Assembly: GCF_900766215.1 (NCBI RefSeq)
Contig: NZ_CAAFUQ010000085.1
Span: 1 to 7,869, forward strand
Source of the DNA: an uncultured Finegoldia sp.
Lineage (GTDB): Bacteria; Bacillota; Clostridia; Tissierellales; Peptoniphilaceae
Direction of reading: 5' to 3'
DNA: 7,869 bases
The position numbers and the translations under genes are program-made. The first letter of the stretch is position 1. Each line of letters begins with the position of its first letter. Below the pieces are notes generated by a model. It searched no databases, was not told where the DNA came from, and saw nothing but the letters and a program-made list of their open reading frames with translations. Of this stretch, positions 1 through 6,400 are shown one piece after another.

Positions 1-180
1 ACAGATGTAACAGGAAACATCGCATTAGAAGAAGGCGTAGAAATGGTAATGCCAGGAGATAACGCAAAATTCATAATCGAATTAATCACTCCAATCGCAA
101 TCGAAGAAGGATTAAGATTCGCCATCAGAGAAGGCGGAAGAACAGTAGGAGCAGGCGTTGTTTCTAAAATTATAGAATAA
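1..180 (+). CDS. tuf: Elongation factor Tu, C-terminal fragment (5' end outside window)
   Basis: Bases 1-180 read in frame 1 as the last 59 residues of EF-Tu, ending in TAA at 178-180. EF-Tu is the cytoplasmic GTPase that carries aminoacyl-tRNA to the ribosome, and this part is its third (beta-barrel) domain. Diagnostic stretches are VEMVMPGDNAKF, ELITPIAIEEGLRFAIREGG and the terminal RTVGAGVVSKI, all near-invariant in bacterial EF-Tu. Codon choice is strongly biased (GAA, AGA, GGA, many ATC), as expected of a highly expressed gene. An intrinsic terminator lies 21 bases beyond the stop, so the downstream genes are probably not in the tuf transcript. The start and the GTPase domain lie outside the window. 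Confidence 0.97.
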   Translation, partial: TDVTGNIALEEGVEMVMPGDNAKFIIELITPIAIEEGLRFAIREGGRTVGAGVVSKIIE

Positions 181-201
181 TTTAATATACTAAGACTATT
201 T

Positions 202-229
202 AGCTCTCACTTAGGTGAGGGCTTTTTTT
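202..229 (+). terminator. Intrinsic terminator of tuf
   Basis: AGCTCTCAC (202-210) pairs with GTGAGGGCT (215-223) to give a 9-bp stem with one G-T wobble and a TTAG loop. The stem runs straight into seven T residues (223-229). This is the standard Rho-independent form and is well placed to end the tuf transcript. Confidence 0.93.
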
Positions 230-355
230 GTACACTTTTTAAATAAAGATTTAGAAAAATAAATAATAAAAGGAAAAAACATTTCTTAAACTTATAAATT
301 AAACAATGTTCTGTTTTTAGAAAAACTCTGTTTATATTAAAATATAATATTTAAA

Positions 356-382
356 TTGACAAAATTAAAATAGTATGATAAT
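356..382 (+). promoter_or_regulatory. Candidate sigma-A promoter for the CAMP-like pair
   Basis: A perfect TTGACA (356-361) is followed after 15 bases by GATAAT (377-382), with an overlapping TATGAT at 374-379. The -35 match is exact, but the spacer is shorter than the usual 17. In DNA this AT-rich, -10-like hexamers are common by chance, so only the -35 carries real weight. It would give a 5' leader of nearly 200 bases before the first gene. Confidence 0.35.
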
Positions 383-459
383 TTTAAAAATAGATAGAGA
401 TATATAATATAAAAACCAAAAAATGAACAAATCATCACTATATAACAATTAAAATACAA

Positions 460-499
460 TAAATGTTACTAAACAAAAGTATGAAGTGTTAAATGTTAC
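460..499. repeat. 10-bp direct repeat, possible operator pair
   Basis: TAAATGTTAC occurs at 460-469 and again at 490-499. The start-to-start distance is 30 bases, close to three helical turns, so both copies would face the same side of the DNA. They lie between the candidate promoter and the first CAMP-like gene. This could be a pair of regulator half-sites, but chance repetition in AT-rich DNA is not excluded. Confidence 0.35.
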
Positions 500-561
500 A
501 ATCGTATTAAACCACATATTTTACGATAATGCTTAATATTACATATCCTATCAATTTAAAT

Positions 562-581
562 AAAGGAGGTAAATATTAGGA
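562..581 (+). promoter_or_regulatory. Ribosome binding site of the first CAMP-like gene, unusual spacing
   Basis: A near-perfect Shine-Dalgarno sequence AAAGGAGGT lies at 562-570, but 15 bases separate it from the ATG at 586, about twice the optimum. A weaker AGGA at 578-581 lies 4 bases before the ATG. An in-frame TAG at 577-579 rules out an upstream start in this frame, so ATG 586 is the only reasonable start despite the spacing. Confidence 0.6.
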
Positions 582-585
582 AAAG

Positions 586-1968
586 ATGAAAAAAAAGTAT
601 AAGTTATTTTCAATAATTTTATTGCTATCGTTTTTATTGACTTCAATACCACAAGAATTGTTTGCAAAATCTTACGCAGATAAAGAAATAAAAATCGACA
701 AATATGAATTATCAGATGTATCACAACTTAAGAATATTAATTATGATTATAATCTTATGATGAGTGAAGACGAAATAGCAAAAGAAAGTTCTGTTCTTAA
801 AGGAGCAAGAATTGAAGGAAATAAGGCGTATGAAATTCCGTTAATGAAAAAAGCTCAAGACGATTTAGCCGTATTGTCGCAAGATAGATGTATTAATTTA
901 CCATCTGCTATTAACAATTACAATCCTCAACAGTTTTTTTATATCGGTTCAATAGGAGTAAGAATTCAGCTTTTGAGAAAAGTTAATAGATTCATTGATC
1001 TAATGACGACAGAATATATCTATAAAATTCAAGAAGCTCATAATTTAGCTGCACAAACAGCTTTTGAATCGGTTATGGTTGCAATCAATCCTTTCAATGG
1101 GAAAAAGGATGTATTGGCAGCCATTGATAAGTTGGACAAAAATATTGAGAAAATAATAAGTCTTAGAGATTTGACTGCTAGTGATCAGGCAACTGTTTAT
1201 GTAAAAAGATTGATGTACAAAAACATCGCTGAGGCGAGAAAATCTTCTAACAAATACTTTGATAAAGGCGACTATGGTGCAAAAGGAAAAGAAGAATTTA
1301 TCCAAACCATTTTTAGAACGGAAGTTAATGAAATTAACAAAGAAGTTGGGAAAAACATTACTTTTGGACAGTTAATTGAATTAGATGCAAGACTAAAATC
1401 TGCAGCTTCTTCGGCATATCTATCCAAAGAGGTTTTAGCAAATCCTAACTGGTTAAATGGGACTGTTTTGGGCGAGATTAGTAAACAAAATGTCTTAAAA
1501 TCAAAGTACAGATCATCTATTGATAAAAATGATTTTGATATGTGGCAAAATCTAGTTAAGAAAGTTGTAGATAAAAAAGTTGAAAAAAATCCAAGATACG
1601 ATTCCATTTCAAACGCTATTTATGATTTATGGGATTTTAATGGAAAACTTATAGCTAAGTATCCAAATTCATTGAAAAGAGAAGAATTTGAAATAGATGG
1701 GTTATATATTCCATCATCTTATATAGAACCATATCAAGTAGCAAGTATAAAATGGATTGTATCGCCTACTTTTGATAAAGTTCCATCTGGAATGAAATCA
1801 CAAAGTTCCAATATTATTATTGGATTTGCTGGTCAAAAAGCTCAATATGGAAGCTACAATAATTATGTAGTTGCTAGATCTTCATTACAAGACGAAGTGG
1901 TTACAACTAATATGGATGGCACTAATTCGGATCTTATTTATCCTGATTTCACAGATCCGGAAATATAG
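586..1968 (+). CDS. Secreted CAMP-factor-family protein with C-terminal extension (copy 1)
   Basis: A 460-residue exported protein. Residues 1-27 form a signal peptide: KKKYK basic start, a hydrophobic core to about residue 21, and likely cleavage after LFA. Residues about 85-280 resemble the CAMP factor family, secreted proteins that enlarge pores in host membranes already damaged by other toxins. Matches recalled from the group B streptococcal factor include GSIGVRI (121-127), INPF (167-170) and LRDLTASDQATVY (193-205). Classical CAMP factors are about 255 residues. This one continues for some 180 more, with a charged, probably helical part (about 282-365) and then a conserved segment: IKWIVSPTFDKVPSG, IIIGF, YGSYNNY, and a final YPDF. 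No LPXTG or membrane anchor is seen, so it should be released. It is co-oriented with its paralogue, which starts 27 bases later. The family call is made by eye; the role of the extension is unknown. Confidence 0.82.
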   Translation: MKKKYKLFSIILLLSFLLTSIPQELFAKSYADKEIKIDKYELSDVSQLKNINYDYNLMMSEDEIAKESSVLKGARIEGNKAYEIPLMKKAQDDLAVLSQDRCINLPSAINNYNPQQFFYIGSIGVRIQLLRKVNRFIDLMTTEYIYKIQEAHNLAAQTAFESVMVAINPFNGKKDVLAAIDKLDKNIEKIISLRDLTASDQATVYVKRLMYKNIAEARKSSNKYFDKGDYGAKGKEEFIQTIFRTEVNEINKEVGKNITFGQLIELDARLKSAASSAYLSKEVLANPNWLNGTVLGEISKQNVLKSKYRSSIDKNDFDMWQNLVKKVVDKKVEKNPRYDSISNAIYDLWDFNGKLIAKYPNSLKREEFEIDGLYIPSSYIEPYQVASIKWIVSPTFDKVPSGMKSQSSNIIIGFAGQKAQYGSYNNYVVARSSLQDEVVTTNMDGTNSDLIYPDFTDPEI

Positions 1969-1985
1969 TTAATCTTAAATTTTAT

Positions 1986-1990
1986 GGAGG
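1986..1990 (+). promoter_or_regulatory. Ribosome binding site that decides the start of the second CAMP-like gene
   Basis: GGAGG at 1986-1990 lies 5 bases before ATG 1996. An in-frame ATG at 1984 overlaps this site and would add MEDI ahead of the signal peptide. Placing the start at 1996 leaves the Shine-Dalgarno free and gives a normal MKKK signal-peptide start. Confidence 0.85.
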
Positions 1991-1995
1991 ATATT

Positions 1996-3375
1996 ATGAA
2001 AAAGAAAATTTTAGCGATAATGTTAGCTATGTTGATGGTATTTAATGTAGCTGCACCAGTAATTGCAAGCGCTAATGAACAAACTGAACGTAGTTTAATT
2101 GAAGAATATCAAGAAATGATACCTCAACTTTCACAAAATGAAATGCTTAAGGGAGCTACTATTTTAGAAGAAAATAAAGTTAAAAATGTTCCTTTAATGA
2201 AAGCATATCAAGAAGATATCAAGACATTAGCTGAAGACAGAAGTTTTGATATTCCACCTGTAGCACAAAAATTTAATGAACAAACAATTTATGATTTAGA
2301 TTCAATTGCACCAAGAATTAAACTTTTAGGTTTAACAGGAATATTTATTCATAGATGTTCTACAGAACTTCTATATAAAGTTCAAGAAGCTCACAGTAGA
2401 GCAGCTGGAGAAGTATTTGTAGCATTAGTAACAGCTTTTAACCCCTTTAATTCAGTAGAAGATATTGAAAAAGCTTGCGAAAAAATTTCAAGTGTTATGG
2501 ATGAATTAAAACAATTCCCTGATTTAACTGCTGATGATTTTGCTACAATCTATTTAAAGAGAGTTTTTAATAAAAGCTTAGCTGACGCTAGAAAACTTCT
2601 TAACAACTACTACAGAGATGATTTGACAGAAGTTGGAGTTAAAGGTAAAAGAGAATTTGTAAGAAATTCACTTTCAAAAGAAATTGCTGATATTACTAAA
2701 GCATCAAATACTCAAATCCAAGTTAAAAACTTAATAGAATTAGATGCTAGACTTAAATCAGCTTGTAGCCAAGCTTTACTTGAACGTGATATCTATGCAA
2801 GTCCTAAGTGGTTAAGTGGAACAATAGATAAACAATTAAACGAAATCAGAAACATAAAAAATAAAGTAAACAGATATTTAACTTCTGAAGATAGAGCTAA
2901 ATTCGATAAAGAATTAAGAAAAGCACAAGATGTTAGAAGAGCAAGAGACGTTTCTTATTCTAGAGCTGCTGAAGGAGTTTACATTTTAAGAGATTATGTA
3001 AATGAATTGAGAGCAAAATACCCTGAAGAATTTGAATCAATCTTAGCACTTCGTGAAGGTGAAACTATTCATTGGTCCGAATTTAATGTACAATCTGAAT
3101 TACCAGATCCCGCAAGAATAGCTAAAATTATCTGGTTAAATAATCCATCTTTTGATTTCTTACCAGATGGTTTCAAACCAAAAGATTCAGAAGAAATCAT
3201 TGTTGGATACGGTCATGATAACAACAAATTAGAATATGGATCTTATGAAACTTACAAAAATAATAGAGAAAAATTGAGAGCTTCTGAAGAAGTTATCAAC
3301 CCAGATTTTGGTGATGAAAACTCAGACTCAAATAAAACATCTAATGATGGATATTTGATATTTGATTTTAATTAG
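1996..3375 (+). CDS. Secreted CAMP-factor-family protein with C-terminal extension (copy 2)
   Basis: A 459-residue exported protein, starting at ATG 1996 because GGAGG occupies 1986-1990. The signal peptide is residues 1-26, with likely cleavage after IASA. The CAMP-like region (about 66-262) fits the family better than copy 1. IYDLDSIAPRI (98-108) parallels VYDLNSIGSRV of the streptococcal factor, and FPDLTADDFATIYLKR (174-189) parallels YPDLKPTDRATIYTK; NPFNSVEDI (149-157) also matches. LIELDARLKSA (246-256) is identical to copy 1. The C-terminal region, shared only with copy 1, has a charged helical part (about 278-345) and the motifs IIWLNNPSFDFLPDGFK, EEIIVGYG, YGSYETY and NPDFGD, then an Asn/Ser/Asp-rich tail. 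It carries cysteines near 121, 161 and 257 that copy 1 lacks; copy 1's single cysteine (102) is elsewhere. Codon use looks more uniform and TTA-rich than in copy 1, hinting at higher expression. It is probably co-transcribed with copy 1 and acts outside the cell. Confidence 0.86.
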   Translation: MKKKILAIMLAMLMVFNVAAPVIASANEQTERSLIEEYQEMIPQLSQNEMLKGATILEENKVKNVPLMKAYQEDIKTLAEDRSFDIPPVAQKFNEQTIYDLDSIAPRIKLLGLTGIFIHRCSTELLYKVQEAHSRAAGEVFVALVTAFNPFNSVEDIEKACEKISSVMDELKQFPDLTADDFATIYLKRVFNKSLADARKLLNNYYRDDLTEVGVKGKREFVRNSLSKEIADITKASNTQIQVKNLIELDARLKSACSQALLERDIYASPKWLSGTIDKQLNEIRNIKNKVNRYLTSEDRAKFDKELRKAQDVRRARDVSYSRAAEGVYILRDYVNELRAKYPEEFESILALREGETIHWSEFNVQSELPDPARIAKIIWLNNPSFDFLPDGFKPKDSEEIIVGYGHDNNKLEYGSYETYKNNREKLRASEEVINPDFGDENSDSNKTSNDGYLIFDFN

Positions 3376-3381
3376 TTATAA

Positions 3382-3405
3382 GGGGCAAATCTTATGATTT
3401 GCCCT
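3382..3405 (+). terminator. Hairpin after the second CAMP-like gene, possible weak terminator
   Basis: GGGCAAATC (3383-3391) pairs perfectly with GATTTGCCC (3396-3404) around a TTAT loop, and one more G-T pair extends the stem. It begins 7 bases after the stop codon. The following bases (TCATTAACTAAACTTT) are not a clean T-run, so termination may be partial. It could equally protect the 3' end of the upstream message while allowing read-through into the protease gene. Confidence 0.55.
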
Positions 3406-3424
3406 CATTAACTAAACTTTATGT

Positions 3425-3478
3425 AGTAAATCTTCTTACAAATCTAAAAAAATATTTTAGGGTGTAAGAAGGTTTATT
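3425..3478 (+). promoter_or_regulatory. Long imperfect hairpin before the protease ribosome site
   Basis: Bases 3425-3440 pair with 3463-3478 over 16 positions: 14 Watson-Crick pairs and two G-T wobbles, with no bulge. Core arms are CTTCTTACA and TGTAAGAAG. Inside, CTAAAA (3444-3449) pairs with TTTTAG (3455-3460) around a 5-base loop, extending the structure past a small internal loop. No T-run follows. The structure ends 8 bases before the ribosome site AAGGAG. It may be a cis-acting RNA element, an RNase processing site separating the protease message from the CAMP-like genes, or a second poor terminator. Confidence 0.55.
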
Positions 3479-3486
3479 CACAAAAA

Positions 3487-3492
3487 AAGGAG
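3487..3492 (+). promoter_or_regulatory. Ribosome binding site of the protease gene
   Basis: AAGGAG lies 6 bases before ATG 3499, which is good spacing. It follows the long hairpin (3425-3478) directly. It supports this ATG as the start, as does the signal peptide that begins there. Confidence 0.85.
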
Positions 3493-3498
3493 TATTTT

Positions 3499-6400
3499 AT
3501 GAACAAAAGGTTAAAAATATTTTCGATTATTCTTAGTGTTGCATTGGTGTTGCCTATGCAGCCATTATCAGCTAATAAACAATCAAACAATGATAATAGA
3601 ACTAAAGATTTAATTGAGTTCAAACAAACAAATACAAGTGAAAAAAAAGATGATTTGAATTTGTACGAAAAAAGCATAGAAAATAACAATTTTAATGTTA
3701 ATTCAAAAACATTAAAACAAGATCCATACAAAATTCATACAGATTATTCATCAATAGACAATAAGGTCGGTAAAACTATATTTCCTAGGACATTCTTTTT
3801 CAGAAGCATTAATGTTGCAGACAATCCAAAATATGATTTAAGGGATATTGGTAAGGTTACAAGTGTAAAAGATCAAGGTCCAAATGGTTCCTGCTGGGCT
3901 TTTGCAACTTTTGGATCTGCAGAATCTATATTAATGCCAGATGAAAGAATGGATTTTTCTGAAAAACACATGAGAAATACTCACGGATTTGATTGGGGTC
4001 CAAGTGATGGCGGAACTAGAACAGTATCTTCTGCTTATTTGGCTAGAAGATCGGGTCCTGTTCTTGAAAAAGATGACCCTTATGATATTTATGGATCAGA
4101 TTCTCCAGAAAATTTACCTATAGCAAAAGAGTTAACACAAGCTATATTTTTACCAGACAGAAGAGATTCCAACGATAATAATTTGATTAAATCCATGATA
4201 ACAAAATACGGTGGAGTGTATTCAGCGGTTATGGGTGGGGATGAATATCTTAACAAAAAAACAATGGCACATTATTATTCAGGTGCTCAAGTTCCAAATC
4301 ACGCTATAACAATTGTTGGATGGGATGATAATTACAGTAAGAAAAATTTCAAGACTACTCCACAAGGAGACGGTGCATGGATTTGCAAAAACTCTTGGGG
4401 TACTGGATGGGGAACTCAAGGTGGATATTATTATGTGTCTTACTATGATAAAAATATAGGAACACAAAATTCTCAATATATTTTAAAAGATTTGAATGAA
4501 AATGAAAAGATTTGGCAATACGATAAGTTAGGAATGACAAGTCAAGTTGGTCTTGGAGAAGAATCGTATTATGCGAACGTGTTTGGTCCAGTAAAAGAAG
4601 ATACCTATCTTTCAAGTGTCGGGTTATGGACTTCTGCTAATAATGCTGAATACGAAGTTTTCGTAAATACAAACGTAGATAAAAATGGAGGACTTTCACA
4701 AAAAAATAGCGTAAAACAAGGCAAGATGCAATTTGCTGGATATGAAAAAGTGAAGGTAGACGACACTCTTATTTCAAAAGGCTCAAAGTTTGCTGTTATT
4801 GTCAGAATGAAAACTCCTGGATACAAATATCCAATTCCAATTGAAAGACCTATCAAGGGATTTTCTTCGAAAACAACAGCAGAAACTGGACAATCTTTTG
4901 TAAGTAAAGATGGTGAAAAATGGACTGATTTAACCGATCAAATCAAAAACGCCAATGTTTCATTAAAAGCATTTACAATAGATGGAGAGCACATTAATGG
5001 TAACAATGAAAATGAAAATAAAATAGAAAGCATTAAATTCAAAGAAAAAGAAAAACTTCTCAAAATCGGAGAAGCTGTAACACTAGGAGTTGATTTATTA
5101 CCTAAAACTGCAATAACTGAGGATTTGAAATGGGAAAGCTCTGATAAGACAGTTTGTGATATTGACAATACAGGAAAAGTTAAAGCTGTTGGATATGGAG
5201 AATGTATAATTACTGCAAAATCAAAACATTCTTATAGAGTTTTTGATACTATGAGAATCAGAGTTGATGAATCAAACGCACAGTTTAAAGCTAATATTTC
5301 ATCAGATAAGCAAAGTTACATTCAAGGAGAACAAGTTGGTATTAATATAGCACTTAAAGACCAAAATGAAAACCAAATCGTAAATAAAGATATTGAATGC
5401 GAAATAGTTACATCTCATGATCAAAACTTCAAATACAATTTGAAAACAAATTTAACAGGAGAAGCTAATTTTAATGTTAAACTTGCAAATACTGCAGCTA
5501 TTGGTAAGTATAAGGTAAATGTTTATTATAAAAATAAATTAATTGGCATTAACACTTTCAATGTTGAAAGCAAAGATTTTGTGCCAACAGTTGAAAATCC
5601 ACTTTTTGTTGAAAACAAACTAGACAAAGACAAAATCAAACCAAATACTCAAGTAAAATTAGTATCAACAGTTACTAATAAATACGCAGAAATTAAAAGA
5701 TATGCTAAGGTGAATGCAACCATTACATCTCCATCTCAAAAAGAATACACTAAATCATTGTACACAGATAAACAAGGACAAGCTATATTTGATTTGGAAA
5801 AGGAAATGTTCAATGAAGAAGGTGTTTATAAAATAAAAGTTAATGCAAGTTTGAGTGGTTTTGATGATTTTACTGAAACACTAGATTTACATGTAGATAG
5901 AAATACAACCGAAATGAAAAATTTAGATCTACAAATGAATTTGTCTAAAAAAACTTTCATGGTTAAAACAGAACCTGTAAATGTCGATTTTGTAGTAAAT
6001 AATGAAAATAAACCTATTTCTGATGCGAATATTAGATTGACCATAACTGATCCAAATCAAAAATCTTATGATGTTAATTTGAAAACAGATAAAGATGGGA
6101 AATCTAACTTCTCCATGAATTTGTCAGAAAGAAATGTAATGGGAACTTATAAAATAGAAGCCGTTGCCTACAAAGAAGGATACTACGATGTAGAAAAAAG
6201 CGATTCATTCTTTGCCAAGAAAGATGGAAAATACTTGAATATTTCTTTTGAATCTGCAAAGAAAGTTTACAAACTCAATGAATCAGCTTATATTAAAATC
6301 CAAATCAAAGATGAAAACAACAATCCAATGAGAAATTCATCGGTTGATATTACAATCTTGGATCCGAACCAACAAGAAACTAAAATCAGAAAAGTAAGTG

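Larger units (their letters stand above)
230..585. other. Gene-free AT-rich leader upstream of the CAMP-like pair
   Basis: No supported gene, tRNA or structured RNA is visible here. The longest ATG-started frames are about nine codons (from 423 and from 463) and have no ribosome site. The stretch is extremely AT-rich with many A and T runs. It contains one recognisable promoter-like pair (356-382), another isolated TATAAT (403-408), a 10-bp direct repeat (460-469 and 490-499) and, at its end, the ribosome site of the next gene. It probably holds the control region of the secreted-protein genes. If the promoter at 356-382 is right, the leader RNA is close to 200 bases long. Confidence 0.6.

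Noticed and set aside
313..326. Short A/T-rich inverted repeat (GTTTT/AAAAC) in the leader.
   Set aside because: It is a five-pair, almost all A-T stem, too weak to be a supported terminator or RNA element.
403..408. Perfect TATAAT as a second promoter -10.
   Set aside because: No acceptable -35 lies 16-18 bases upstream, and such hexamers are expected by chance in this AT-rich leader.
423..452. Nine-codon open frame as a possible leader peptide.
   Set aside because: There is no Shine-Dalgarno upstream and no following attenuator hairpin. The similar nine-codon frame from 463 fails for the same reason.
1045..1607. Two minus-strand open frames of 86 and 111 codons inside the first CAMP-like gene.
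   Set aside because: They lie opposite a well-supported gene, have no ribosome sites, and encode Ser/Phe-rich sequence typical of antisense shadows.
1984..1995. Upstream ATG giving the second CAMP-like protein four extra residues (MEDI).
   Set aside because: It overlaps the GGAGG ribosome site of the ATG at 1996 and would place acidic residues ahead of the signal peptide's basic start.
3405..3440. Separate promoter for the protease gene in the gap after the first hairpin.
   Set aside because: TTAACT at 3408-3413 is the nearest -35-like hexamer, but no -10-like hexamer lies at suitable spacing.
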